Assembly (NCBI GenBank): GCA_028095005.1
Contig: CM051463.1
Location: 5,378,295 to 5,442,294 of the forward strand
DNA from: Rhynchospora pubera
Taxonomy: Eukaryota > Streptophyta > Magnoliopsida > Poales > Cyperaceae
Reading direction: 5' to 3'
Length of the DNA: 64,000 nucleotides
The position numbers were made by a program, and so were the translations under genes. Numbering within the stretch: the first letter of the stretch is position 1; each line of letters starts with the position of its first letter. Below, one piece after another: positions 33,910 through 45,862 of this stretch. The notes under the pieces were generated by a model, which worked only from the letters and a program-made list of their open reading frames with translations, did no database searches and had not been told where the DNA came from.

Positions 33910-34205
33910 TTTTTCAAAATTCAAAATTCAAAATTTAAACGGTAGATCCAAACCGTTCAAGTTGATCACAATATTGAAATATCCTTAGAGACCAAATTTT
34001 ACATTTTTTTCAAACTTTTTTGCCATTTATTATGATACTTTCAAATTGGAGGGTCTGAAATACTAAACATAATGATTTTAAAAATATCATAATAAATAAT
34101 GAAAAAAATAAAAAAAATATAAAATTTGGTCTCCAAGATATTTCAATATGGAAAATAACTTGAACAGTTCGGATTGACCCTTTGAATTTTGAATCTCAAA
34201 AATTC
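33910..34205. mobile_element. AT-rich palindromic MITE
   Basis: Left arm CAAAATTCAAAATTTAAACG with AGACCAAATTTTAC, right arm AAAATTTGGTCTCC with TTTGAATTTTGAATCTC. Left and right halves are largely complementary about a centre near 34050. Same family as 26886-27246. Confidence 0.6.
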
Positions 34206-34689
34206 CTTTTAGTATGAGGATTGCAAGTTTGCAACTTCACTATGGCTTGTTTAGCAATTATAGATCGAAGTGAAGAAAAAAATAGAATAATTTTCATTTT
34301 CACCATTTCACCATTGATAAAATTAGAGCTAATTTCATTGTACAGTATCTTTATGCATCTTGACAATCGGAGGGCCCCGAACAGACAAAAACTCCGTCTC
34401 CACCAGAGTCATTGCAATGTCTGGACCTTATATTAAATATTAAATAGTCTAATTAAACTTTATTATAATATAAAATACGAGGCTGATAAGAATCATCCTC
34501 TAGATTCATTATCACATCATCCCCTATTAGTTAGATTAATTGCATTCCAAAAAAAAGAAAAAGGGAATGAGGATGATGGGAATGATTATTAACGCGGTTT
34601 CCATTTTAGCCTCTCATCCCATCATTCCCTGGCGCTATTTGCTCCATTTCCTTTCTCCTTTCTGTTTCGCTTCTTCTCCCCTTCCCTGG

Positions 34690-35095
34690 TACATATTTTT
34701 TCTGATAACTGTTCTAATTAAGTAGAACAGTTAACATTTTTTTCCAGCACAAATATTTATTTCCAGAACAACTAGAACAAGTTAATAACATTAACTAGAA
34801 CATATTACTAACTGTTTTATTTAATATATCTTAACTGTTTTGTTAATATATATAACTATTATAGTTAATATCGTAACTGTTCTAGTTAATATATATAACT
34901 TAGAACAGTTATATATATTACCTAGAATAGTTGCAATATTAACTAGAACAGTTATATATTAATTAGAACAATTATTATTTAATTAGAACAATTAGTATTT
35001 TATTTCGAACAGTTAGTATTCACAATTAGAACAATTGCTTATTTGACTAGAACAATTACTTATTTAACTAAAATAGTTAGTATTCATAAAAAAAC
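34690..35095. repeat. Irregular array of TAGAACAGTTA-like motifs
   Basis: A motif near AACTAGAACAGTTA and its complement TAACTGTTCTAGTT occurs many times in both orientations with short AT spacers (TTAATATATA, AGTATT). On either side, GATGATGG segments next to ATTATTAACGCG and GTTATTAATGCG are similar in direct order. It may be the inside of an unclassified AT-rich element of about 34490-35290. Confidence 0.6.
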
Positions 35096-36931
35096 GTGCC
35101 AGTAGAAAAGAAAAAGAGCGAAACAGAGAGGGCGCTGAACTTAATTGCATTAATGAGGCAATTAATAGAGTGTGGTTGGGGATGATGGATGAGATAGTTA
35201 TTAATGCGTTTTTAAAAAAAATAAATGCTTAGAGATGCATTATCTGTAGAATGATAGGGATGATAGAATCTTAAGGATGATGGTAAGTAATTTTTTTTTA
35301 AAATATATATAATATAAAATACACGGTGATGTTTATTTTTATATTTTTAGAATGTGAGGCTGAAACACAAAAGGCTACTTAGATTTCGAACTACATAAAA
35401 CCAAGTCAGGCAGTAAGAATTTCAGTATCCTCCACTACTCTTCGCTTATCACAGTCCCGCCCAAAGGTTGGAATTGGGTTTAATTCCATGCCTGCGATTG
35501 TTGGCCACGTGACATGGCGATAGAGCTCTAATTTGTTAAGGTATGCAGCGCTCCTTCTTCCCTTCCCTCTTTTTCGTATCAGATAAGTTTTTATCAAGGC
35601 CATTGTTCTAATTTCCCTGTATTGGGTTGCTCCTCTTTGTTCTAACAGCGGTAAAGTATAGATCCTGTTTTGTTCACTTTAATTTTGGATTTTGCTAATA
35701 ATTTGGAAAATGATGTAAAAAGGGGTCTTGTTCATTCTGGGACTGACCAGATTGAACCAAGTTTGAACAGGTATCAGTACTGTATAGGAATTTCCAAAAT
35801 AGGAGACTATAATGTATTGGAATAGAATAAGATTGACTCTAGCTATCATGATCCTTATTTATATTAATAAGTTAATGTATGAATGTCTTAAATTTTCCTC
35901 AACTATCAAATAAAATTTGTTTATTTAAAACTAAACTATCTCCATTGCAATCCGAAACTGGTGACAGACTCGTACGATAGCTTATACCTGGTACTGAAGC
36001 TGCTCGGTGAAGTGCTTCAGCAAGGTGCTACAGAGACAATAGTGTTAGAATCAGGAGGAATGCGTGGAGGTTAGGACGGGAGGTAGGAAAAAAAGCATGA
36101 TAAAACGGAAGGTAGGAAAAGTACTTTCGAGTTTTGAGGTTAATTGGTGAATTTTATTTGGATTATCAAGTTCACGGAGGATAGTGGTGTTCTTTTGTTT
36201 TTTTTCTGCACATTCAGTTATTGTGTACGTAATTGTAGACATAGAAAACCTTATCCAGGATCAAAATTTCTGACGCACCATCGTATTTGTTTGTTTAAAA
36301 TATTAGATTTATTTATCATACTATTATTATTGTTCTCCAGTTCAGCTAGTCTGTTGATTTGGGTCTGATTAAATCAGATATGATCTTACCCAATCATGGG
36401 CTATTAATTACAAAAAAAGATCATTGTGATAGTACAATATTACATAAATTAAAAAGGGTCTTCATAGTCTGTTTGAAAATTTTCTGACGAATAGGGATCA
36501 TGGCATGCACCAATATCATAATACACTCATGCATTCTGGTAAATGATACTGGTATAGCCTTAACACAATGTGGGTTTAATTCCAACATTAAATTTTCAGC
36601 ATCTTAATTCCACTAAAACAAAACAGAATTGTCACATTTACCAGCTTAAATTATATATTTATATGAAATGTTTAATATTAGTAGTTTGAAAAGGAAAAAT
36701 AGAATATAAAAAAATAAAGTTGGTATATTGGATTATTATTTGTGCTGTATTAATATGCATTTGGAATAGGAAACACCAAAACTAGTCAGTGAACCAATTC
36801 TCTTTTAGAATATCCTTGTTGCTGGCAATGCCATTGATTACTGATGATGAGACTCTTTTGATCCGATTGTACGCCAAATTCAAAGAAACTACAGTTCCAA
36901 CTAAAAAGCCCTACAACTGTGTACGCAATAT
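35096..36931. other. Intergenic DNA
   Basis: No supported gene. Its right end (about 36740-36930) is homologous to DNA at 46.94-46.99 and 48.65-48.78 kb, on the 3' side of the third carboxylesterase, so the tandem duplication extends this far. Confidence 0.55.
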
Positions 36932-36939
36932 ATTTCAAT

Positions 36940-37405
36940 CAAGCTTTTAAATTTTGATTTTTCGGTATGACGGTCCAGGTCCCATGTTATTTCGGTGTTA
37001 TTTCGATGTTATAACTGTGATATAACGGTATAGTGTTTTTTTCAAAGTTTGAGACACATCAATTCTATAACTATCAATTTATATGTTTATACATCTCCAA
37101 TACTCCATACAAATAGCATACGGCCATACCAAATTCAATATATTGCAGTGTACCAATATTGAGTAGCAGTAGCAGCTTGTACCAATTTAACAATAGTTCA
37201 ATATTGAATACACAATTTAACAATAGTAGCAATAACAGCTTGTTATTTCGCCGAAATAACTGAAATAACGCGTTATATCGTTGAAATAACTAAAATAACG
37301 CGTTACGTCATTTTCTCAATTAAGACTGTAACGTTCATGCGGTTTGACACAGAATACCGCTATTTCTGGTATTTCGCCGTTATTTTGCATAAATTTAGAA
37401 GCTTG
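36940..37405. mobile_element. hAT-type MITE with an empty site in the paralogous block
   Basis: An 8-bp target repeat ATTTCAAT (36932-36939 and 37406-37413) flanks ends CAAGCTTTTAAATTT and AAATTTAGAAGCTTG. The inside is built of ATAACG / CGTTAT and TTATTTCG motifs. The paralogous site beside the third carboxylesterase (48778-48785, GTTTCAAT) has no insertion. Confidence 0.9.
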
Positions 37406-37551
37406 ATTTCAATAGTGATTATGTAAAACAAGTTCAACAGTCCTTAATTCCTTACTGTCACTAAGCAATTAAGCTTTCCTACTAGATCTATGTAAATTGG
37501 TAGCTTCTCCAAAACAAAAGAACTTCAACTTTTAGAATCGAGCTTCTCTAA

Positions 37552-38475
37552 TCACACCTTGTTCACAAAATCTGCAATGATCTGATCTTGTGCTTCTGAC
37601 AGCTCAGACTTAGGTTTGAACACAAAAAATCCATGTCCCTCACCAGGAGCCTCCCAATATTTCACCTCACCTTTCCATTCACTCTCCTTCAATTTCTCAT
37701 AATATGCCCGTCCTCTATCCCTTAATATGTCGGCACCTCCAACCAAGATTAGAACCCGCTTGCACCCAAGAGTATCAAGTGGCGGTGCATCCTCTGCTAA
37801 TGGGTTGATCCATGGATTGTCTAAACCAGTTGTTGATGGACATGCTATCCTCCATAGTTGTACCAGCTTCTCTGCTAGTGCTGGGTTGAACTCCTCCGCT
37901 TCATCCTTTTTTGAAGAAAGGAAGTATGGGTGGATTAGAATAGCACCACAGAGTTTGGCCCCTCCATACATGGCCATGTGGTGTGCAATGTTAGCACCGG
38001 CACTCTCACCACTAGTGTATACTTGGGAGAAATCTGCATGGTCCGTTAGCCATGGCTCAGGCCCACCATTTTTATGAGAGAGAACCCAATCTACTGCAGC
38101 ATATGAATCCTCATATGCTGCTGGAAGATAATTCTCTGGAGCGAGCCGGTAGTTGACTGATACGGCAATGACATTGGCCCGAGCGACTAATGAGGTGATA
38201 TAGCCATGCGCAAGTGGCTCAAATGAGGAGCCCATGCAGAACGCACCACCATGAAAGTGGACAAATATTGGCAGCTTCATTTTGGAGTCAATTTGGGGAA
38301 TGTACAGGCGTGCAGTTACACCTGGTGCGACAATTGCATCTTTGGAGGAGACGCCAGTGGCCAAGTCAGTCGAGGGTGGTACAAATCCCGTAAGAAAGAA
38401 GCGCTCAGCATGACCACTCTTGTAGATTTTGAGATAACCCTCACTGTCAAAGATAATTTCATCATTGGAATCCAT
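37552..38475 (-). CDS. CXE: Plant carboxylesterase, CXE family (307 aa), tandem copy A
   Basis: Single-exon alpha/beta-hydrolase. I start at the ATG at 38475 (MDSNDEIIFDSEGY) because the 37 codons of open frame upstream are not conserved in copy B, whereas everything from MDSNDEII on is. Oxyanion hole His75-Gly-Gly (VHFHGGAFC), Ser158 in GESAG, Asp249 in GGADILRDRG, His281 in GEGHGFF. It is the same length as copy B (48905-49828) and very similar along its whole length, with matching 5' and 3' flanks, so the two arose by tandem duplication. No targeting signal. Hydrolyses a small ester; the substrate cannot be read from sequence. A Tourist-like MITE begins about 230 bp upstream. Confidence 0.94.
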   Translation of the reverse strand: MDSNDEIIFDSEGYLKIYKSGHAERFFLTGFVPPSTDLATGVSSKDAIVAPGVTARLYIPQIDSKMKLPIFVHFHGGAFCMGSSFEPLAHGYITSLVARANVIAVSVNYRLAPENYLPAAYEDSYAAVDWVLSHKNGGPEPWLTDHADFSQVYTSGESAGANIAHHMAMYGGAKLCGAILIHPYFLSSKKDEAEEFNPALAEKLVQLWRIACPSTTGLDNPWINPLAEDAPPLDTLGCKRVLILVGGADILRDRGRAYYEKLKESEWKGEVKYWEAPGEGHGFFVFKPKSELSEAQDQIIADFVNKV

Positions 38476-38707
38476 TGTAATTGAGGGGGAAATTTTAACA
38501 ATGAGATGGAAAGAGAATTGGAAGACAGAGAGGAGATGAAAAGTGCAAGGGCCTTTGAATTGGATCTGAAATAAAGAGTTGACCAAACTGTTAGAACATT
38601 GTCATGTTAGAAGTCCCTGAATTCGCGTCATGGACGTGGGGTTTAAAAATTTTGTTGCTAGGAATATAAAATATTAATTTGTCCAATCATTTGTCTATGA
38701 TCTGTTT

Positions 38708-38866
38708 GGGGCCGTTTGAATCGCTTAGGAATTTGGGGAATTTCCTATTTCTAGGCATAAATTTATTGGGAATTGTATAACTTTGTGAAGAGTTTGGATT
38801 GTTTATAATAAATTTGGGTGTAGGAATTTGAAATTTTCCAAATTCCCAACACATCCAAACAGCCCC
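38708..38866. mobile_element. Tourist-like MITE in the promoter of carboxylesterase copy A
   Basis: Ends GGGGCCGTTTGAATCGC and ACATCCAAACAGCCCC, flanked by TTT on both sides. Absent from the matching position upstream of copy B. Confidence 0.8.
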
Positions 38867-38989
38867 TTTATAACTTGTGAAGTAACCAGTTACCAAGATA
38901 AGTGTTATACTATTTTGCTAGGCAAAATCCCATAACTTCAGAGCTGAGTGGTAGGGAGCAACCATTTAGATATTGGTACCAATAATTCT

Positions 38990-39787
38990 TTAGCAGCATG
39001 CCAGCATGCTAGGAAATCCCCAGAAAAAGATAAGTTTTTTTTTTTAAATTCCATGTTTAGTCTTTTTTTTTTTTTTTTTGAAACAGAATATCCATCATTA
39101 TTCTTTTAAGTTAAAAGCCAAACCAGACCCATCAAGCTATTCTTATGCCTGATCGGCCAATCGATAAATCTAAACAGATTAGAAAGTACAAACATTTACA
39201 GAATAGCTCATGTGAAACTTACAAAATTTGCATTTGAGGCATGATGTCATGACTTCGTCCATCATGTCTCCTTTTTCCATTTCATTAACAGATATCAATG
39301 CAAATATCTTGGTTAGAGAACTACAGTTGTAAGTTTAAAGATCACAAAAATAAATCAGCAAGGAATGTACTTACCTATGTTCTATTACCTGTAACTTTAG
39401 CTTAATCTTTAGTTCTGTGATTGTAGTTTATCAGAAGTGTAAATAAGTTTATAATTGGATGTTGCTTATTCTTTTTTTATAGATTACTGGAATGTAACGG
39501 TGTAATTACATTAGTGCAGCAAGACCATTCCAAACTTTCAAGATCTTCCATCATATAATTCATGAACTCAATCTCACACAAAACCACTATTTTGTACATA
39601 TTTATGCCGACAAAAAAGAGGATTGCTTTAGTGCCCCACCTTCACAGTTAAGTAGATTGTCAAGTATAAGACAAATTTTTGTTAGAGGCAATGTTACCTC
39701 AAGCACCAACGAGAAAACATTTCCAAGTTTGACCCGTGTATGGACATATAATGACTAGTAAAAACTTTTCAAAGTGATGCCTTTGAT
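38990..39787. repeat. Upstream part of the duplicated block (partner 50150-51010)
   Basis: Shared stretches include CTTATGCCTGATCGGC, AAACAGATTAGAAAGTACAA, AATTTGCATTTGAGGCATGA and TTCGTCCATCATGTCTC in the same order and spacing as at 50.34-50.47 kb. The match stops at the hAT insertion at 39788 and resumes at 46062. Confidence 0.9.
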
Positions 39788-41559
39788 TAGGGGTGGGCTC
39801 GGTATACCACGAATACGCGAAATCGTTCCGTTCTGTTTCGTCCATATGGAATGTGTAACGGAATGGAATTTCATTTCGTTTCGCAAACGGAACGGATTAA
39901 CAGAATGCATTTCGTGATTCGTTTGTGCATTTTATAGTATAAATATAGCCGTTCCACCACGTTCCATCGAAAAGAAACGAATCACGAATCATTCCGATTC
40001 GTACTGATACTGAAACGGAACAGATTAACGGAATGCATTTCGTGATTCGTTTGTGCATTTTATAGTGTAAATATAGCTGTTCCACCACGTTCCGTCGAAA
40101 AGGAACGAATCACGAATCATTCTGATTCGTACAGTTACTGAAACAGAACGGAAAACGGAACGACCCATTCACTACAGGAAAGTGAATCAATAGCATCGAA
40201 ATTTTAGCATTCGCATTATACTTTTGTTGTTAGCATCGATAAATTTTTGATGCCTACTAAAAGAATTCTTTTACGCCACTTGCATCAATTCGACGAATGC
40301 TAATGAGAACAATAGAATCGAAATAGTCGATGCCATACGTTTCACTCGGTTGAATCGGTATTGTTGATGCAACTAAGTTTTAGTTGCATCTAAACAAATG
40401 ATGCTACTAAATATAGCTAATTTTTTATTTTATGCATAATTTGCATCTAATTAAATAACAAGCGAATTTTTTAATCTCCTTTTTTTTTGAGGCGAAGGTT
40501 ATATATATTAATTTTCTGTTAAATGGGCTCATATATTATATTAAATTAATTTTTTGTTTTTCTTTATTTTATGCACTCCTTCACTGGACCCACCTGTCAT
40601 CGCACATTCCTTCTCCTCCAAAAGACATTGATCGACTATTCCTTCTTTCTCCACTCGCCTCTACACAAAACCCTTTTCTGTTTCACAATTCCACAAATTA
40701 ATTAATTACTTAGGTGCCACTTGCCAAAAACAAAAATTAGGCGCCAGAATCAAAATAATTCCCCCCTCAATTTAATTATTTTTAAAGCACTCGCCAAAAA
40801 AAATTAGGCGGGAGACCAAAAATATTTTCCCCCTCAAATAAAATGGCGCCACTCGCCAAAAAATCGCTGCCTAATTATACATATTAGTATTGGTTTCATC
40901 TACCTACAATTGCTTTCGTTCCTTCTGTAGAAAAAATTTTTTTTGAAAGAAAAAAAATAAAAGAGATAGGATAGAGTATTTTTATCACTTCGAATTGTGA
41001 GATTTACAAGCTAACATGGTAAAATCAAATTAATTAAGAGTATTTTAAAAGTTGAAGATCTTAAATAATATCAATAATTAACATCTAAATAATTTTGTAT
41101 ATGTAAATAAATAATTTTTATAACTGGTGCTTGAAATATTTTTTATACCATCATTTAGTTAACATGATTCTATTAAACATAATTGTATTGTTTAGAGAAT
41201 GCAACATTATATATAGTTAAGGGAATGCACATATCATTTGAAACAAAATGAAACTTTGTAGACATAATTATCATATAGTCTTCAAAAATATTATTTCATG
41301 AAACGAAATGCACGTATCACATGTCGTGTTACATATCAATTCATGTCACATTAAAATATCAATGTCCGAATCTCCAAGGCAACATGACTTTGACCCTACA
41401 CAACATAGTCGTGTCAATTGCGTTGACACAAGAAAACATGTAAGTTTTTAAAATAGTTAAAAATTTGAAAAAAAAATTGAAAACATACAAGAAACACATA
41501 CAAGTTTTTAAAACATACAAGAAACATACCATTTTACATGTACCCTAAAAAACAATTGT

Positions 41560-41695
41560 TTTTAAAATAGTTAAAAATTTGAAAAAAAATGTATATATAA
41601 ATTTTCTCTCCAAGGAGATTTCAACATGAAGAACATATTTAACGGTTTGGACCGACCATTTAAACTTTCAAAATGGAGATTTGCTGGAATTTAAC
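41560..41695. repeat. Half copy of the AT-rich palindromic MITE family
   Basis: Contains TCTCTCCAAGGAGATTTCAA, then ACGGTTTGGACCGACCATT, as in the copies at 26.9 and 33.9 kb. It lies inside the gene-capturing CACTA. A similar AGTTAAAAATTTGAAAAAAAA lead-in occurs just before it and near 41453. Confidence 0.45.
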
Positions 41696-42450
41696 AGGGA
41701 GTTCTGTCAAATAAATTTGAGAATAGTATTAGTCTTATAATACAATTAAGTTTATATTGGGTTCCCTTAACCTAAATAGTACTCTTACAATTTTTATAAA
41801 TTCTCGTAGAAAAAAAAAATTCTATGTATTAGTCTTAATTATAATACAATTTTTTTTTTTTGAAACTATCATGCCAATGCATGATGTACCAATAGTTAAA
41901 AAATGAAATAAATAGTAAAAAATTGAAAACATATAAGTTTTTAGTATAAAGATTACAAGGATGAATCATGTTGAACATAATAGAACCGTCATATATATTG
42001 AATTTTAGCATTTTTTAATTTATTAAACTAATAAACTTAGTGTTTTCTCAAACTAAAAATATAAAGTAAACTTAGTTTGGTATATCAATTCTTTATTAAA
42101 TTATTCATTCTCGAAAAAAAATATAAGCTAGTAATTAATTAATTGCATTTGAAAAATCATGTTAATTTTACAAATTATTTAGACGGTACTGCGGTAGTAA
42201 TTGCCTCCAAATATTCTAGACATACTTCATTTATGATTCTAACTATGTAAAATTATAAAATATGAGTGTCACCTATCAATTGTAATTAGTAGAATTTTTG
42301 TTCGGTAGAATTTTAGACGGTAGCAATTGCCCCTAAATCCATTTCATTCGCATTTATTTTCATTTTTCCCTTTCGTCCCTCTAGGGTTATCGATTCTCGC
42401 ATGCTCCTCTCTCGTCGTACCTCAATCTCCCACCGTAAAAGTGAGAAGCG

Positions 42451-42590
42451 GTGCGATTTGCGGCGATCATGGCGGAGGTGCCGGAGGAGCGGCGCGCCGA
42501 GACGAAGGCGGCCGGAGACCCCGTTTACAAGACTAAGTCGGAGGACTACTCCGATCTTGCTCCAAATCGAAAATGGACCTTGCAATCGAA
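42451..42590 (+). pseudogene. Captured first-exon-like fragment, gene not identified
   Basis: GC-rich compared with its surroundings. A CT-rich leader with CTCTAGGGTTATCG precedes an ATG at 42469 that opens MAEVPEERRAETKAAGD, continuing to KTKSEDYSDLAPNRKW before a stop near 42630. It looks like a 5' UTR plus first exon taken from a host gene by the CACTA. Product unknown. Confidence 0.5.
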
Positions 42591-43114
42591 TAGTATGATT
42601 ATGTATTTTGCATTACACTTTCCTTCTTTTACTTGAATCGAATAGTATGATTCTGTATTTCGTTTGATTAGGCATTGTTTGACCTAATTTTGGTTCCTTT
42701 TGGTCTGGTATATGTTGCTTTTGGAAAATATCATTAATCTTAGCATGGATGATTCAGAGGTTCCACAACAGAGGCGTTTTCTCTGGTTCCAATAGTAATG
42801 TTTAGGTTCATTTTTATAATTAATACCTTCAGTATGACACATCTTCATTCTGAGAATTAAGTTGATGATAAATCTGGGCGTGTATTTGGAATAATTATGA
42901 TATACAAAGGATAAATACAATTTTTATCTTATTCATTATAAACTCAAAACTTCTCAATAGATGAGCAACTGCACTACCTGCTCAATTTTTATCTTATTCA
43001 TTATGATATCGTTGCCATGCCATGTTGTAGTTCATTTAAGATGCGAATAAATGAGCAACTGCACTACCTGAACATTAAAAATGGAATAAGATGTGACATT
43101 TTACTTTTTTTCAG

Positions 43115-43698
43115 GGCGAAAGAGGTGAAGAAGCTTTGCTCAGTGAAGGAAGACGGTTGAGAAGGAGCCAGGTATCCCCAATGCTTTCAGTGTATAATTT
43201 ATTGGTTATGGGTGTATAACTTATCTTAGGGAAAAATAAAAAAATAGGCTGTGTTGAATTTGTTTTAAAGAGATAACTATAAAATTTTTCTACTGTGACA
43301 AAAATTTTTATTCTGTGTTCATTTCGCTCTACTTGTTTGACGGTGCCCAGGCTCAGAAGAGGAAGGTAGGCTTGCTTGGTAGTGATGACATGGAAAAAGA
43401 TGATGCAAGGGTGAGAATTGTGCTGAAGAGACTTCTACAGTGGGTAAAGGTCAAGGTAAGTTTAACTTGATTTCATTTTACTCAGATTGTTTCGACATTG
43501 TACTTCTCTAATCATGATGTTTTCTCAGATCATTCTATAAGAAATTGATGAAGGTGATAGAAGCATGATATGTCATATTAGAAGTGCTTGATGCTTGGGA
43601 CCCACTTGGTGATAGAAGCACTCGGTGTATAGACATGGAAAAGATGGTTCTCAAGACTGATCCAAGCAAGCAAATTCTTTTATTCCTCAACAAGATTG
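43115..43698 (+). pseudogene. NSN1: Captured nucleostemin-like GTPase (NSN1/GNL3) exons
   Basis: Three exon blocks with surviving splice sites: 43115 to about 43185, 43351-43455 and 43529-43698. They read AKEVKKL and, after a frame change, EKEPGIPNAF; then AQKRKVGLLG; then FYKKLMKVIEA, a stop codon, VILEVLDAWDPLG and RCIDMEKMVLK ending FLNKIG. This order and these motifs are those of the basic N-terminus and the start of the circularly permuted GTPase domain of nucleolar nucleostemin-like proteins, which act in ribosome biogenesis. Damage: a frame change in the first block, an in-frame TGA and a 9-bp insertion (GATAGAAGC, a copy of bases just upstream) in the third. The rest of the GTPase is missing. 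Confidence 0.82.
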
Positions 43699-43989
43699 GT
43701 ATGCCTTATTTAAAATGGACTTAATAAACTCATGGATGGATAGTAGAACTGTCAATTGTCTACTATTGTTTTGACCCCATGCCACCTAATTAAGAACAAC
43801 CCAGTGGTTATTTTGGTTAGATACATGTCAGGTGTGGTATCACTGTGAAGTTGGAACTTCTCACAGGATCTAAACATGTTCAATACTTGATTTTTGTTTA
43901 CCAATATAATAGTATATCCTGAACTCCAACTTACTTGATATATAAGTTGTATGCATTTATTTTATATATCTTTCAGTGTTATTGACTTG

Positions 43990-45360
43990 TATGATAATTT
44001 ATAATTACAGGAAAAAAAATAAGAAGTGGTTGAAGGACAGTGAGTATAAATTGGGCTGAACAAGACCTCTTGAGAAGGCAAAGGAAAGAGTTACTTAGCT
44101 CCAATCTGAAATTACATCGTTAGAGAGGTATATCTCTCTCACTACGTTGGTAAAACATTTCAATTAAGTATAATTGAAAAAAGATTCGAATAACAGAGGC
44201 AAAGAAAAATCTCTTTAATTAAGTTGTCATTGTTATGTGTTTTGCAAAATGTGTATTTGCATACAACACCTAGTATATATTTTCTTTGCATGCTGGTTTA
44301 CATGACTTCCAATATTGCTTGTAAAAATAATACTCTAACATTAACACGTGGTAATAAAAAAGTATGTTGTTATTATGTAATATGAACTTAAAAGAAAGTA
44401 TTCACATTAAATAATGAAAAACTAACCCTCTTGTTACTGCAATGAACCTTTTTATAAAATTTGTTTACTTATGTTGGTGAGGGTGTACACGAGGGGATGA
44501 AGAAATTAGAGAGGCTTGGATTTAATTATACCCTTGGACTAATAAGCTGAGGATCTCCAAACGATGAATCAAAGATGAGAAAATTGTGGTTGCAACTGCG
44601 GAGGAGGACGACGCCAAATAACTCGTGGTGTCGGCGGCCTCGCATAAATTCATACTCATACAAGGTCGAAAAAAATCTCTATCCGAGCACGCCTAAGGCT
44701 GCCACTGCTGCCTGTTTCCATGCGGGCGGTTGCTTTGCTTTGCTTCGCTGAGTTCGCTACGTGTTTGGATCGAATTAAATTAAATGCTTTCCAGGTGTTT
44801 GGAGGCCAGGGGTGTGTTCCGTTTTTGTTACTGCAATGAACCTTTTTCTCTTGTTACTGCAATGAACCTTTTTATAAAACTAACCCTCTGTCTCTCTGCT
44901 ATCATCTTTTTCAGAATAGGGTATAAAAGCATAAGGTCGTGGCTTGCGGTTCGGTGGTTCGAGCTTGAGGCCGCCATCTATAGTATGGGGGGGCACCTTC
45001 GTAGAGAAATTTTGCCACTCTTTCCATGTCTGATCTCATCAGCTTCAAAGGGTTGCCATGGGGGACCAAGAAATTAGACGACAATTGGAGTTCAAATGTA
45101 TGTGTTTTCCTATTCTATCTTTCATGTTGATTATCTTCATGACTTTACCTTGTAAGAACAAGGTCAGCTTCTTTATTTCTCTGTACCAGTTCACTAAAGG
45201 TATCATTTAGTTTTATATAACATTATTCTTTTTGCATATTTGAAACATATCTTTTGAAAAAAAGGTTAATGAAGCGGCGCAACTTAGAGATCAGATCTAA
45301 CAGAAAGAACTTGCTCGAAAAAGTGAAGATGTGCTAGACCACATAGAAGACATTTGATTT
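43990..45360 (+). other. Further possibly captured DNA inside the CACTA
   Basis: Short exon-like blocks: near 44030-44130 a frame with KAKERVT and LQSEITSLE, and near 45266-45355 one with VNEAAQLRDQI and ELARKSEDVLDHIED, both broken by stops. They look like coiled-coil pieces of an unknown gene. A GC-richer segment at 44560-45070 is unrecognised. A stretch CTTGTTACTGCAATGAACC is repeated at 44432, 44825 and 44851. Confidence 0.35.
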
Positions 45361-45710
45361 CATATTTATAAAATTTGTTTACTTATGTTGTAGCTTAATT
45401 TGATGCTTGACTAGAGAGTACAAGTTAGATTTTGGGTTGTAAAAGGTGCAGTTTACCTGCTTTTTGTATATTAGTAAATATTTGTAAATTTATCTTATAT
45501 TTTTGATGTTGTAGAATCATTGAATGATTTTGAGTTGATCATTAATTAAATTTGAATTATTAATATTTGTGTTGTTGTGTATACAATATCATGATTAACT
45601 TTTAATTAAATAAAAATAATATTTATATTAATATTCATATTTTTTATGCAAAAAATTTATGCATATAATTGTATGTCACGTTTGATGTCCAAATTGGATA
45701 GTTCTTTTTG

Positions 45711-45862
45711 GCATTCGGTATGCGGATGCAATTGATCATTCTAGTTGCATTCGGTATGCGGATGCAATTGTCATTATAGTTGCATTCGGTATGTGGATGC
45801 AATTGGTCATTATAGTTGCATTCGGTATGCGGATGCAATTGGTCATTATAGTTGCATCAGCC
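45711..45862. repeat. Tandem ~38-bp subterminal repeats of the second CACTA
   Basis: About four units of GCATTCGGTATGCGGATGCA followed by ATTG-TCATTATAGTT. The GGATGCA core also recurs up to the terminus at 46027. Confidence 0.9.

Noticed and set aside
35406..35603. 65-residue minus-strand frame with basic N-terminus
   Set aside because: No recognised motif, no splice or promoter support, and it lies in AT-rich intergenic DNA.
38476..38586. Upstream ATG giving a 344-residue carboxylesterase copy A
   Set aside because: The extra 37 codons are not conserved with copy B, and family alignments begin at MDSNDE. The same applies to 49829-49942 in copy B.
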